In this document: in pieces, positions 1-12,093 of the stretch
Layout: the number at the start of each line of letters is the position of its first letter
Numbering within the stretch: the stretch's first letter is position 1
Assembly (NCBI GenBank): GCA_017591395.1
Contig: WEDG01000887.1
Coordinates: forward strand, 236,335 to 300,334
Origin: Schistocephalus solidus
Lineage: Eukaryota; Platyhelminthes; Cestoda; Diphyllobothriidea; Diphyllobothriidae
Length of the DNA: 64,000 nucleotides
Direction of reading: 5' to 3'
Made by a program: the position numbers and the translations under genes
The notes under the pieces: model-generated
Told to the model about the DNA's origin: nothing
The model's input: the letters and a program-made list of their open reading frames with translations, nothing else
Database searches by the model: none

Positions 1-3000
1 GCAAAGCAGGTTCAAATTGGCAGAAGTATTTTATGCAAAAGTCCGCCCTACTATATAATATGATATTTGGTGAACTTACAACATATATTATGTGCTGGAC
101 TTTTTTGTACGGAATGGTTCATGTTTATTAATTTGACTTATTCCTGATTTACCTCGACTTCTTTTCATCATTGTGCCTTTAGTTTCGCACCAACTTTAAA
201 AATTACCTAGATTAATTTTTTTGGGAGGACGTGGAACCACTGTCAAATGCGGCTTCCAGATTTCGTTTTCGAGGGGCTTCCCTGACAGTCGCTCAACTGC
301 CTTCGTTTCTCGCTGGGGGTCTCGTCGATGTTCCAGAGGTAACGACCGTTGCTGCCAGTTCAATTATTTGTCCAACAGGTTAAGCCATAACTACAAATTT
401 GACGAGTTCAATTAAAATCACAGCTGAGCAGTCTGACTGTCAAGCCTTGCCAGATTACGCCACCAGACGCGGGAAAATAGCATGTTTCGAATCTAACCTC
501 TCCCCCTCAAGCCCGTAAATTGGTCTTGGGCTAGTCATCGTGCGTTCAGCTTTATAGTTTAAGACATTACCAGTCCCTGAAATAAGGCATAGCGATTACT
601 TATATGCTGACTGGCATTTTTCAGTGGCAGCCTTGATTTTCGAAGTCTGGCTGTATGGATTTCAGTGTCTAATTGGCATATTTCAGGTTTTGACAAAGAA
701 GCTCTTCGAGTCCCTGACGTTTAAATATGACTTATCGCGAGACATTAACCGAAGTTCGGTCTGATGGGTGATCAAGCCTGCTCATTTCTGCCAACCCACC
801 ATTGCTCTCTTTCGTTCAGCGCTGAAGCTAGATTGGCCAGGTTCAGCGTCCACGTTATAACGAACCAATGTGGTCCATGTTCCGCGGTCATTGGCCAGAT
901 TATTGGCGGCCGCTGTCACTTTTTTATTCGATCAGCACAGGGCTGGTCGCATCACCGAGGTTTGGAGACGAGGTTGTCGATAAACCCCCTCTGGGTCAGT
1001 GGAGTGTGTGACCCGACCATCCTGAAACGCGCCAGCAGGTGCCACCGACCGGAGGAGTTAAGCATTCGAGATGTGGTCTGTGAGCCGAAACCATATTGTC
1101 TTCGGTAAATAGTTGTCCCACAACTCGATCCTCCACAGCTCGGCAGCGCGTACAGTCAGCCCCGCAGTCGTAGAACAGGACATCCTTGGTATTTATTCTT
1201 GTGGAACCTAGCGTTGAGAAAATAAGACTCTCCAGAGTCGGCAGATCACTTCTACGTGAATCTTGTCAATATCCCCTTATTTTGGCTTATAGGAAGCGGA
1301 TCCGAGTCGGACAAAATGTACCTGTGAAAAGTGCTCATATTCCCACGAAGATTCATCACACAGAAAAGCACGTGCGTGCGTTTCTAACGCTGCGTGCCAT
1401 GAACGATACTCGACAACGTTCCGCATTGCCCGTGGCCACAGAGCTCTCGTCAGAACTGATCGATTAATGTCCGTGAGAATTTGGCTCAGCCTTTCTCTAT
1501 CTTTCCCTCGAAGCGGATTGGACAGAATACAGCTAACCTGAATGGGATGCTGTAAATATACGCAGCTTTGTAGTGAGAAAGACTTGAAAGTTTTGAATTC
1601 ACTTTCTCGCGGCTGATCGTGTTCTGGTTCTCTACCTTTTTGGGTTTCGCACAACCGTCGATCAAGCATACGCTTTCTGCGAATTCTTAGTGCCGGGCTG
1701 GGTCCATACTAGTATCGGTTCACACATCGCCATCCAGATGGATCAGCAACACCTCGACTTCCCTACATTCAGTTTAAGCCCATATATGTGGCAGAAAGCA
1801 ATCTTGCAGTCAAGGTCGAATGGTATTTCCAAGAAAGTATCTCCAGACATGACGATATCAACGTGGTCAAGTTCCAAAATGAGGTTGCCCGTGTATTCGT
1901 TGAGTGCTGTCGACGGAATCAGGTTCATCAGTTAGAAGGAACTACTATAACACAATCTTGTTGTATTTCAACGCCAGCAGCAAATTAATCACTCTCTTGA
2001 TCGCGTACCCTACATTTTTTCCTCGGGCGTTGTCGGCGCGCAGGGATCAAATGCACGAGTTTTCAGCTATCTTAGCCTCCGTGGCCTTCAAGGAGTACGT
2101 ATATTGACTGAGGAAAACAGAATTGCAAGGCCGGGCCGTGCATTCAACCTTCCCGGTTACTGTTAAGTTCTGTTTGCCTTGTACACAATCCTTGTCTCGA
2201 CTTTGGCGGCTCGGAATGGGATCAGCACTTAAAATGCCCATCATGCGAGGTCCCGAAGACCACATGTACGCCTGCATCTTGCCACCACATACCACTCTGT
2301 GGATGTTTGTTCGACTCACAACACGCAAAAGAAGATAAGCCAGGCATAAATGTAAGACGATCGGATCCAGTCGTTCACCGGCTCAATACTGTGGACCTAT
2401 TGTGTAATGGTACACAGTGACCGACCAGATACCTAACTTAGGCTTTGGTCTTCTGTAGGGGCCGCAGAAATGATTTAAAGGAATCGATAACTTCAGTTAA
2501 GTAATAAATTCGGATGAAAGTAAGCACAATTAGCGAAAACGGTGTCACTGTAGGAAGGGACTTTACAAAATAAAGGGAACTGTTGAAAGTACGATGTAAG
2601 ATAATGTTGGAGAAACTGTGATTGTCTTCTAGGATGTGGCGCAACCAGGGTCTTCGGATTGGGTAGGTACCGGACCTGACCCCTTCCCCGGCTGCTCCCT
2701 TCGGGGCGGATACAGAGTTGGCTGCAACTGGGATGGTTTCGCATGAACCGAAGCGGTTTCTGGTCTTAAAGTTTGTCGAGGTTCCGCACCGCGCTAAAAA
2801 GGAACACAGATGGCGAGAGAATACAGGAGACTCCCCGTCGGGGTGGAACATGCTTATGCTCAAAACTAGACCATGTAAGATTAATGGAGGTCGACAATAG
2901 GCGAGTCGGCAAAAAGGCGTCTAACACTTTCAGTAAATCAAAAGGTGGCCATTTTTATTATTTCCGGCTATATTTTAAGCAAGTTAACTAGTGAAGGCTA

Positions 3001-4513
3001 GTCACAATCAACAATGAGCAGGCGGCGAACGAAGAACCTTGCCAAGAAACTGAGACAGAGATAAAGCTGCCCAGCAGTACTTTTTGACCAGTACACATCA
3101 GATAGCTGGCGTGAGCTCGAGTCCCATCGAGAACACCGAGTTTTTCACAAATGGGTCAAACGGAAGAGTCATAGTTGGTAGAGAAATGAAGTAAATTAAG
3201 AGATCAGACTTGGTCAGGTTTAGGAAGTGACGCAGGTAGTGGGATAAAGCATACTAAATTTTGCAGTTAATTTGAGAAAAGCAGAATACGATCGTGCTAT
3301 TTGTCAATAGTACTGCGAATTGAGCATATGCTAATTCTTTTTGGAGGTAAACTGACGGAACGAAGCGCCCACCACCGTAAGCGAAATTTAAACTACACTG
3401 CTTGTCGAAGGGCAAGTCAATCATATCCACATGGACGGTGAGGTGATGAATTCCAGTGTCTCCAGACGATTTCTACTAGATAGTGGCATTGCAGGGCATC
3501 TTGCTTTGGTGTGGTGAGTGACCAGTATTGTGGTCAGTTCGTGGTAGCAAACTTCGACTCCAGGTTCTCTACCGGGCAATTTACCGCCCAGTGACGAGTC
3601 TTTCTAAAATGGCTACATCTTGGATTGTGACTTGTGTCTGGGCCAGAAAACGCAAAGTGGACCCCCAGGCATCCACCCATTCTTTCACAAGGGTAGGGAC
3701 TGCACTCGACGGCTCACGGTCACCGAGCAAACCTATATCGACGAGCCACTGCGGGGCCGGTAGGGTAGTTTTGCATACGCCTGGGACACAGAGTCACTGA
3801 ACAGTCTTACTTACGTCCGCGCCATATTTCCCCCTTCTAAGAATTCAAACGTGCTCAATCGTTTTTTTAGTCTACTGCATTCCTGGTTCCTGCAATCAGT
3901 AGGTACGCATTCGCATGAAAGAGTGCGTATGCAGATAAAATGACCAATTTGAATTTCTTTTTTTTTCTGTTTGTTGACTGCGACTTGACTAAACTAGTCA
4001 ACTGACTTTAAAAGTAAATCAGGACTAACTGAAAGTATGTTTCTTTCCAGTTTTACATCCTTTTTAGATAAATCTGTCACCATCAGGTTAGGCAACTAGT
4101 AGGGCGGTCTATAGAAAAATTCACTCGGTAGGCTACAGCATACCTTGATGGGTTGGGCGGATCCCCACCAACTGCCTCCGTGGGAAGACGTGCTCGTTGG
4201 GTTTTCACGTGCGCTCTGCAGCGGAGTCTCTGTTAGGTCAGATGGTAGGGTTGCCAATGGCGCGGATTGTAACTGTGGAAAGCCACAAACATACATTAGA
4301 GGTAAGACCGAGATAACAGGGAGTTGGAAGAAACGGCACGCTACAAGATTTAGGTTTGGGTTGTACTGGTCAGGCAGCAATGTCGGCGTTCTCTTAGTCA
4401 ATGCTCACTCTCACAGGCGTCTCGACCGGAAGAAAACGAATTATGTTTCATCTTGTAATGAGGACGCTTTTTGGTGAACGTCAATCACATATGAATGGCT
4501 GCCTACGGGAAGC
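1..4513. other. Unassigned intergenic DNA
   Basis: No gene or repeat family that I can name is visible here. Several open frames of 60-140 codons exist (for example 764-1108 +, 2438-2863 -, 3528-3800 + and 4145-4477 +), but none shows a recognisable motif, a consistent splice pattern or a match to another part of the window. Base composition varies from AT-rich to locally GC-rich around 2640-2720 and 4140-4270, which may mark decayed repeats. The stretch could hold further 3' exons of the minus-strand coiled-coil gene, but I could not identify any. Confidence 0.5.
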
Positions 4514-4591
4514 GGACCCCTTGGTTCAATTGGTAGAGCACTTAGCTCGAATGCCTGACAGGAAACAGACTCAGGTTCGATTGCGGGGTCT
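4514..4591 (+). repeat. tRNA-derived relic or SINE head
   Basis: The segment starts with GGACCCC and ends with GGGGTCT, which pair as a 7-bp acceptor stem (first pair G-T). It has an A-box-like TGGTTCAATTGG and a B-box-like GGTTCGATTGC about 45 bases later. A four-pair D stem (GTTC/GAGC) can be drawn. The T stem and the anticodon stem do not pair, so this is not a functional tRNA gene. It is more likely a decayed tRNA or the head of a tRNA-derived SINE. Confidence 0.45.
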
Positions 4592-4915
4592 CCAGGGCCT
4601 GGAGTGCCTCTGGCTGATGAAAAACACAGACGACAAAATGGACAGTCCAGTCCTTAACTTAGCTAACAAAGCACCTCAACAATGAATTGCCCGTCGCTAT
4701 GCAATATTTAGCTTTACGGCAGGTGCAAAGTTCATATTTCGTCCTGACATTAAGAAACACGTAAGCTACGCTGAGGAGAAACCGTTTTTCACAGTCGTCT
4801 CAAAGCCGATTACGATGAAAATGGTTTCCTCAATATTGTTACGGAGTATAACTTCTTTATGAAGCGTATGGAAAACAAAGGTTCGCCAGGAGGACTAACA
4901 AATTTGCGTCATGTG

Positions 4916-5015
4916 NNNNNNNNNNNNNNNNNNNNNNNNNNNNNNNNNNNNNNNNNNNNNNNNNNNNNNNNNNNNNNNNNNNNNNNNNNNNNNNNNNNNN
5001 NNNNNNNNNNNNNNN
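4916..5015. other. Assembly gap (100 N)
   Basis: Exactly 100 N bases, the conventional size for a scaffold gap of unknown length. The retrotransposon fragment to its right begins immediately at the gap, so its 5' part is probably hidden in it. Confidence 0.98.
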
Positions 5016-5790
5016 CCACCTCGCTCCACCTCAAGGCCGGCTGGAGTTGGCCTGTTCAATCTGGCAGCCGGGAATGCTAGTTCTTTTTTAGACAATTCGA
5101 CGACCGACCAACCAGTTAGAAAGGAGGAAGACGCAAGTCGCTCGAGAACTGGCGCGCTAAAAGGTGGACATCGCTGCCCTCAGCGAGACCCGATTCAGGA
5201 CAGGGTCAGCTAGATGAGGTGCGTGCCAGCTACACCTTTGGAGCGGCCGCCCAAATGCAGATCGACGCAACGCTGGCGTTACCTAATCTATCCGGAACGC
5301 TATTGTGAGACGATTGCCCCATTTGCCGCAGGATATTTAAGACCGACTAGTGACCCGGCGCCGGCCTCTTCGGAGATCCGAATTCGGCACCATCATCAAG
5401 ACCTAGGCACCACCCCCCCCTCCACCTCCAAGGAGGCTAAGAATAAATTATTCGAGAACGTGCCGAAAGCGAACAAAGTGATTGACCTTGGTGATCAGAA
5501 TGCCTGTGTCGGGACGGTATGGAGTGCTGGGTACCCATGGTCTCGACGGCTGTACCAATTAAGGCCTCATTCTTCTGCGAGCCTGTGAAAAATATAGTTC
5601 CCTCTTGACCAACAACTTTATTTTTCCGAAACGGGAGAAGACACTGGCTGCATTCCCGATCGCGGCGCTGACAACTGTTGAACGACGTTGTCGTCCGAAG
5701 GCGAGATCCGCAGGACGTTCTGGTGACCATGGCGATCTGCATGTGTGGCACGAGCAGACGAGGTCACTAGTTATGTCAGTCACTGCACCC
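5016..5790 (+). mobile_element. Decayed RTE-type endonuclease fragment
   Basis: Translated with frameshifts, this stretch follows the endonuclease half of the RTE copies elsewhere in the window. It has counterparts of the segment just after the N terminus (about 5130-5210, including a form of the LSETRFSEQ motif), the GDFNARVGTDH segment (about 5485-5520) and the [18 protein letters not shown] segment (about 5605-5660). Counterparts of the [12 protein letters not shown] and WTDH segments follow to about 5780. Many stops and frameshifts make it a dead relic. The 5' end is cut by the assembly gap; the RT half is absent. Confidence 0.8.
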
Positions 5791-6119
5791 ATTTCACGCA
5801 ACAGAAAACTGACCAGCTCGGATAAAGGACTAGTGCCTGGAAAGGAGGAACAGAGAGTGACACTAACGTCTCAGCGCATTTTCTTTAAAACAGAGCCTGA
5901 AGCGCTAGAAGCTATCATGGTGCGCTAAGAGCCATGGCTTAAAAGGTTGCCAACAGATTGGATAAATCAGACAGAGCAGTCAGCACAATATGCATTTGTG
6001 AAGTGGCTGACATTCAGGCTGCAAGGTCACCCCTCTAACGTAGTCTATATGGCACTCCCAGTCAGTGAGCTCCGAGCCGGTGTGGTGGCATGCTTAGGGG
6101 CGGGTTCTCACCGCGCTAA
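5791..6119. other. Unassigned spacer
   Basis: Between the RTE relic and a SINE copy. The open frame at 5947-6159 shows no family motif. I see nothing supportable here. Confidence 0.4.
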
Positions 6120-6256
6120 CCACCTGCGTCCTCTCTCGCTTCCGGTCTTCTTGGCATGATTATGACACCGGGCTCGGGAGAGGAGTGCGATAGAACCAGC
6201 GCTAGTCATCATCCCTGGCCCACCTTGCTGTAGGGCACACGGTCGAGCTCGTCGGA
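6120..6256 (-). mobile_element. SINE copy S1 (degenerate body)
   Basis: On the minus strand this matches the body of the SINE described at 11746-12005. It has a form of the TCGACGAGGTCCACC core, then the CGCTGG and TCTATCGCACTC segments, then the AGACCGGA...GAGAGAGG tail. Divergence is higher than between the other copies and no tRNA-like head is left. Confidence 0.55.
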
Positions 6257-7519
6257 TTTGGCATTTGAACTGTCCCTTGTCATAGTTCTCTTCCTATTCT
6301 TAATTCTCTCCTACCTACTTCCAGCAGCTAAGATTGCAACTGCGCACATACAGAAGGACGCTAAGAACTACGCGACTAGGAGTGTCAGAGCTTGCGACAA
6401 ACATAGTGACAGAAACCCAGTTCCATTTCGACAAAAATCCGCCTTTGACGTCCAAATGGCACTACCTAATCTAAAACCAGTGACGAATACACAATGGGAT
6501 ACAACAAATGAAACTCACGCTGTCTTGTTTGTTTTCCTTTTCCATGGAGCCTGAGGACTGAAAAGGAACAGTCTGACGAACGGAGACTGTTCGTGGCCTT
6601 TGGAAATTACTGGCATCAAGCGCTTGCAGCTGCCTGGCCATGGCATCAGGAGTGACGCCTGACGAACTCAGAGAAGCTGGCATAGAAAAAGCATACTTGA
6701 AGAGCAGGTGTGCGGGATATGGAAAAATAAGGCAACACACAGGGCGAGGGATTGTTTTTAATAATGATACCCATAGGCGACGACTGAATGGAGATGATTT
6801 CATAAGGCAACTTTTTGGGTCTTGTAGTAGAACTATTACTACAGCAGCCAGATTCGGAAATTCTTCAAGCAGTTAAATGTACATGAATGCCGCAAACCTA
6901 TAAGTCGGGAAGAGAAATGGTTGAAAGCTGTTACATGCTGGTACACAAGTTGCCCACCACCCTTTCAATTTCCGTCAAGTTTGAAAAGAAGTAACCTTAT
7001 CAACTATCCTGTTTTCTGTCACTGACCTTGGTTTTTGAGATACCTGCGCCGAATCTGTGTCTAGTTCATGACCTTTGACATCGGCTACCTAAACTTGAGC
7101 GGACACAGAACGCATATTACAAATGAGATGGTCAGGTCAGCTGCTTTTTCTACCAAAAGTAAAAGAATTCTGGACTATCAGTCGATTAGAAGGTACGCCG
7201 GGTGGGGAAAAGCCGATTTTTCAATATATACGGGTCAAGCTACCGTTAAAGAGAAGGTCGCATGGTGCGAACGCTGCGATCTATAGTACTCACGTATTTT
7301 TATCTTTTCAAAGAACATTTGGTTTCGACCTACGATAATTGAAAAGTACCTTTGAAGGTTGACAGAAAATTGGGGGGATCAGATTCATTTGAGCATGCCA
7401 ACAGGTGATAAAATTGAATTCTTTTGTGCACTGCCCGGGCATGCTCACACAAAGTGAAACATTTGGACTGCAAGGGAGGAAGCTATAGTAGACGGTGCTC
7501 ACCAAGTGTTCTAGGAGAC
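6257..7519. other. Unassigned intergenic DNA
   Basis: Several short open frames on both strands (for example 6258-6554 +, 6640-6876 +, 7068-7286 +) without recognisable domains. A short perfect-looking hairpin (GAACAGTC ... GACTGTTC) lies at about 6566-6593. No function can be assigned. Confidence 0.4.
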
Positions 7520-7840
7520 CTACTTCCCCGCAGGCAGTAGAAGATCACCGGCAAAGACAAGGGAGACTAGAATGGCCATTGCCAGCCATACCCAACAATA
7601 GGTTTTAAACCCATGAGGCTCGAGCATGCGTTCTACGTAGCGGCCACTCCAGCACCCTTTTCTCAGTCGACAGCCGCGACAACCTCGCAGGCGCTTCGCT
7701 AGCACACATTCACCCCTCAGGCTTGACCCTAGCTGAGTCACGGCTGCGCTCACACCTTGGGACACGTCGTGCAAGTCGGCCGGCGCATTTTTCCCATGTG
7801 TCTTTGTGATTATGCCCCCTAGACTCGGTCCTTGAACCAA
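7520..7840 (-). CDS. Unrecognised 106-codon ORF, GC-rich
   Basis: An uninterrupted frame of 106 codons in a locally GC-rich island (about 7500-9000) that differs from the AT-rich surroundings. The predicted product has a Cys/Arg-rich middle (CRGCRLRKGC) and a hydrophobic C-terminal stretch of about 20 residues before the stop, which could be a membrane segment. I recognise no family. GC-rich DNA gives long chance ORFs, and the stretch is next to SINE and RTE sequence, so repeat-derived DNA is the main alternative. Confidence 0.2.
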   Translation of the reverse strand: MVQGPSLGGIITKTHGKNAPADLHDVSQGVSAAVTQLGSSLRGECVLAKRLRGCRGCRLRKGCWSGRYVERMLEPHGFKTYCWVWLAMAILVSLVFAGDLLLPAGK

Positions 7841-7999
7841 CTAATCACATGTCCCATAGTCAGTCACTCCCTCCTGCTTCACAAGCCCATACCCACAACA
7901 GCTGCTCACATGCTCCCGAACAGACGCCTTGTTCTGCCAAAGTAGAAAACGCCCATGTCATGGCAACCTGCCCCGTGTATCGAATAAATCGCACCTCAC

Positions 8000-8384
8000 A
8001 CTCCATTGACGTCTATTAGACGGAACGAACTTAGTGTGTGTGTATGTGTGGTAGATGCATTGGAACAACACGGGGGCCAAATATGGGTACGGCAGGCGTT
8101 ATTCGGGTTGCGCTGCCGAACATGGGGTGTAGAAGCACGCCTCGGGGCGGCTAGGGCATAGGGGCTCCGGCCGCGCCAGCCATATGCACTCTCTCCCATC
8201 TCCGGTCTAGTTGACGCTGTCTTGACACTGGACATAGGTGGGGGAGGAGGAGTGCGGTAGATGCAGTTCAAGTCTACTTTTACTTTAAACGAAATCACGC
8301 GCAAGTCACCGTACCTACACCACCCTGCTGTGGAGCGTACGGTGGACCTCGTCGAAATCGACGGTCGAACTATCGTGTGTGTGG
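8000..8384 (-). mobile_element. SINE copy S2
   Basis: Minus-strand SINE. It carries the shared core (ACACACGATAGTTCGACCGTCG, positions about 8375 down to 8354, then GACGAGGTCCACCGT), the GTGACTTGCGCG segment, GCATCTACCGCACTC and the AGACCGGAGATGGGAGAG tail. It then continues as a GC-rich stretch to a (TG)n-like end near 8040. The tRNA-like head of copy S3 is missing. Its 5' end abuts the start of the RTE element at about 8385. Confidence 0.7.
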
Positions 8385-9020
8385 GGTGTAGCACCACACA
8401 GCATTTGGTCAGTTTATTTGTCTCGTACAGGTGGTGAATGCTCCTGTGGCCGACTAACTGGTACCCAACTCTCACCTGTGGCTCCACGTAGCTGGGCTCT
8501 TCCCAGCGGCCACACCCCGGGCAACAGTCACAACCGGTGGGCTAAACCAAGTGAGGGTCTGCGGTGCTGTGTGTGCCTCCACACCCGGTATGTCTGACTC
8601 CCGAACATCCAACCTCCTCCCCTCTGAAAAATTCCTACGGTGGGGGGCGACCGCAACCACGTAGGCGGCCCAGACTAACTCGGGTCGTTCTACCACTAAA
8701 AAAACCGTGACCACTAGTGTTCGGCAGCCGTCTGGGATGTTTGAGCAGCCCTATTTAGGGGCAGCACTGCGTACCTCCTCACGGAGGAAAGGGCTAGCAA
8801 AAATGCTCTAAACAAATGCTGAGTCTCACGTCTTCTGCAGTCGGCCGCGGCTCGCAGATCGCAAAATATGCGGTTGTAAAACTCAAAAAACAACAATACC
8901 CCCGTCCCCATCCCCCGCGCCATACCCTCCGGGCTGCTCGGGTGAGTTCACACAGAAGCAGCCAGGAATATTCGTTGCCTATTAGCCAATCCGAGGAGTA
9001 ACCGGCCGGAACTGAGGACG
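8385..9020 (+). promoter_or_regulatory. RTE 5' UTR
   Basis: Untranslated leader of RTE1, collinear with the reverse complement of 57160-57750 and GC-rich. RTE-class leaders contain the internal promoter; the exact promoter bases cannot be read from sequence alone. A degraded piece of the same leader occurs at about 20130-20310. Confidence 0.6.
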
Positions 9021-9023
9021 GCG

Positions 9024-9477
9024 CTAGTTACTCGGGAACTGGTGCGCTACCAGGTGGACATTGCTGCTCTCGGCGAGACCCGATTCTCTGAACAGGGTCA
9101 CCTGGAGGTGAGTGCCGGTCACGCCTTCTTCTGGGGCGGCCGGCAAAAGGCAGAGTGACGCGACGCTAGCGTCGCCTTTGCCATCCGGAACGACATTGTG
9201 GGACGTCTGCTCTGTCTGCCACAGGGTATCAAAGATCGCCTGATGAGCTTCCGCCTGCCTCTTTGGGGACACCAGTTCGCCACCATCATCAGCGCCTACG
9301 CTCACCCAATGACAAGCTCTGATGCGGCGAAGGACCAATTCTACGAGGACCTGCACGCCTTTCTGGCAACTGTGACGAAGGCGGACAAGATAATTGTCCT
9401 TGGTGACTTAGACGCCCGCGTCGGGACAGACCACGCTGCCTGGCAGGGAGTGCTGGGTCCCCATGGTCTCGGTAGCT
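9024..9477 (+). pseudogene. RTE1 endonuclease, N-terminal half
   Basis: APE-type endonuclease of a non-LTR element, which would nick target DNA for target-primed reverse transcription. The visible segments are [21 protein letters not shown], a [14 protein letters not shown] segment at about 9404-9445 and GPHGLGSC. The motif that normally reads GDFN reads GDLD, the early stop after the RQKAE segment breaks the frame, and the C-terminal half with the final Asp/His catalytic motifs is deleted. It is non-functional. Confidence 0.8.
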
Positions 9478-11745
9478 GCTCACCATCTCCATTTCAACAA
9501 CGAACTGAGCAGCAGGCTAGCCAACCTCCCAGTCGCCCACGAGGACGCCATCGTGGAGAACCGTTTGTGCCAACTGAGGGACACGATCTAATCCAGCGCT
9601 CTGGATGTCCTCGGCATCGCATTTCGTCAACACCAGGACTGGTCCGAGGACAACGACGCCGCGATCAACGCTCTGCCCGCCGAGAAGAACTGGCTGCACA
9701 AAGCCTACGTCGGCCGCCCTACCGCTGTAAACAAAACAGCCTTCTACCGAATTCGCCGTCTCGTACAGCAACGGCTGCAGGAGATGCAGGACGCCTGGAT
9801 GGCCTGCAAGGCCGAGGAGATCCAAGGGTACGTAGACCGGAACGAATGGAAGAACTCATTCGCAGCCAAAAAAGCTGTGTGTGAACCTCCCGTCAGTGCT
9901 GACGGAACTACCCTCCTCACCGAGAAGTCGCAAATCCTGAAGCGCTGGACGGAACACTTCCGAAGTGTTCTTAACCAGCCCTCCACCATCTCCGATGCCG
10001 CCATCGACCGACTGCCTGAAATGGAAACCAGCACCGACCTCGATCGCCTGCCCTCTCCAAGAAACCATCAGGGTCGTGCAAAAATTCCCCAGTTGGAAAG
10101 CACCTGGATCAGACGCAATCCCTGCTGAGATCTACAAGCATGGCGGCCCCAACTGATGAACCAGCTGACAGCGCTCTTCCAGGCGATGTGGCGCCATGGA
10201 CAGGTCCGCAAGATTTCAAAGACGCCACAATCGTTCAACTCTGCGACATTCAACGGGGAATCTCACTGCCCAACATCGCCGGAAAGATCTTGCCCGTAGC
10301 CTTCTCAATCGACTGAGCAGTCACCTAGAGCAGGGTCTGCTCCCGGAAAGCCAATGTGGCTTCCAAAGACACCGCAGGTTAACCGACATGATTTTCGCCG
10401 CTCGCCAGCGACAAGAGAAGTGCCAGGAGATGCGAACCCACCTATACACTAGCATCGTGGATCTGACGAAAGCCTTTGACACGGTGAATCACGACGGACT
10501 GTGGAAGATCATGCAGAAATTCAGCTGTCCCGAGTGATTCACTCACATGGTGCGTCAACTCCACGATAACATGATGGCGCGAATCATGGACAACTGGGCC
10601 GTCTCTGAGGCCTTCGCAGTGACTAAAAGAGTGAAGCAAAGTTGCGCCCTTACGCCTACCCTCTTCAGTTTCATGTTCTCTGCCATGCTAATGGATGCCT
10701 ACCGTGACTAACACCCCGAGATTTGCATCGCCTACCGGGTGGACAACTGACTCCTCAACCAACGGCGGATGCATTTTTCCTCGCGTGTATCCATAGCCAC
10801 CATCCTCGAATCTCTCTTTGTTGACGACTGCGCACTAAATGCAGCGACATGAAAAGAAGCATGGATCTTTTTGCTGCCGCCTGCGACAAATTCTAACTGC
10901 GCATCAACACGGAGAAAACGGAGTGCATCAGCCGCCGCCCAATATCACTTACAACGCAGCTTGCATCAATGTCAACGGCGCCCAACTGAAATCCGTGGAT
11001 AGCTTCACCTATCTGGGCAGCAACCTCTCACGCAGCACCAAAATCGACGATGAGGTCCCCCACCGGATCTTCAAAGCCAGCCAAGCGTTCGGTCGCATAC
11101 AAAACGTCGTCTGGACTCGACGCGGTCTCCAACTCAGCCCTAAACTCAAGATTTACAAAGCTGTCATCTTTCCGATGCTGCTGTAAGGACTGGAAACTTG
11201 GACGATCTACCAAAAGCGAGCGTGGAAGCTCAACCACTTTCACCTCAGCTGCTTCCGCAGAAACTAAAACTGAAATGGCAAGAAAGGATCTCGGACACAC
11301 CAGCGCTGGAACGAAAAGGCCTCTCCAGCTTCTACGCCCAGTTGAAACAACTGCAACTGCGAAGGAGCGGCCACCTTGTGAGGATGGACGACGAACGAGT
11401 ACCCAAACAACTCTTCTATGGAGATTTCGCCACGGGTTCTCGTCGATAAGGGGGTCAAGTACGAGGCTACAAGGACACTCTGATGATTTACCTGAAACAA
11501 CTGCAGATGGACTCAGAAAACTGGGAGGACCTCGCCGGAATTGACCGGCCTGGAGGAAGATAATGAAGACATGGGCAACAATCTACGAAGCCAACCGGAT
11601 CACCACCTCTAAGGCCAAAAGGGCGGCACGAAAGTCACCAGCATCCCGGACCCACACCGCCAACGCACAAGCCCTTCCAACATACCCACGCTGTCAACGC
11701 ACCTTCCACGCGCGAATCGGCCTGGTCGGACATCTTCCGACACAA
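9478..11745 (+). pseudogene. RTE1 reverse transcriptase and C-terminal finger, broken
   Basis: RT core of the RTE element in several frames. The linker [21 protein letters not shown] is at about 9784, the VDLTKAFDTVNHDGLWK motif at about 10459-10510, the catalytic box reads FVDD instead of FADD at about 10820-10835, and the thumb/connection region (SGHLVRMDDERVPKQL) is at about 11370-11410. A CxxC-type finger half is at about 11677-11745. At least six frameshifts or stops are needed to follow it. The 3' end is lost to the SINE insertion. Confidence 0.85.
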
Positions 11746-12005
11746 TGCCCTCTCTTATCTCCGGTCTTCTGGACTCTGTGTTGACACCGTATCGAGGTGA
11801 TGGAGTGTAACAGAGAGTGAGGTAGATGCATAGAAAGTCTACTCTCATTATAATCCAGCGCAAGTCACCGTGCCTGCACAGCATACCGTGGACATCGTCG
11901 AAAACGACAGTCGAATGATCGTGTGTGTGGTTAAGGTCGATCCAACATCTTTGACCGTTATAGAAGTCCACCACCTTAACCACTGAGCCACGGGCTCGTT
12001 GGTCT
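11746..12005 (-). mobile_element. SINE copy S3 with tRNA-like head
   Basis: The best-preserved member of the SINE family in the window. On the minus strand it starts with a tRNA-derived head whose A box TGGCTCAGTGG (11980-11990) matches the RNA polymerase III consensus. A weakened B-box-like TTGGATCGACC lies near 11934-11944. The shared body follows (ACACGATCATTCGACTGTCG, then CGACGATGTCCACGG, GGTGACTTGCGCTGG, GCATCTACCTCACTC) and then the AGACCGGAGATAAGAGAGGGC tail, which ends exactly where RTE1 is truncated. It would depend on a LINE for mobility. Same orientation as S2, so RTE1 is bracketed by two SINE copies. Confidence 0.8.
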
Positions 12006-12093
12006 GTCGGTTGCGATCGGGTATATTAACAACGGTCGAAAGCACTCACTGATCGCGTTAGAGGACCTACTCGTTCTTTTGTGAGAAATGTGT

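Larger units (their letters stand above)
8385..11745 (+). mobile_element. RTE-type non-LTR retrotransposon copy RTE1 (decayed)
   Basis: A long plus-strand copy that includes the 5' UTR (about 8385-9000, matching in reverse complement the 5' region of the copy at 57160-57750). The endonuclease N half runs from about 9024 to 9478, then the linker, the RT, and the first C-terminal zinc finger at about 11680-11740. Many stop codons and frameshifts split it. At 9478 the frame jumps from GLGSC directly to a segment that should lie more than a hundred residues further on, so the second half of the endonuclease is deleted. The 3' end is cut by a SINE at 11746. A non-autonomous, dead copy. Confidence 0.9.

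Noticed and set aside
1277..1669. 130-codon minus-strand ORF
   Set aside because: No domain, no splice pattern and no repeat match; likely chance.
2438..2863. 141-codon minus-strand ORF
   Set aside because: Odd composition and no motif; overlaps another frame on the same strand, so probably chance in a GC-rich relic.
4145..4477. 110-codon plus-strand ORF
   Set aside because: Looks protein-like in places, but an equal ORF exists on the other strand and nothing supports a gene; the neighbourhood is repeat-like.
4514..4591. Functional tRNA gene
   Set aside because: Acceptor and D stems pair, but the T and anticodon stems do not.
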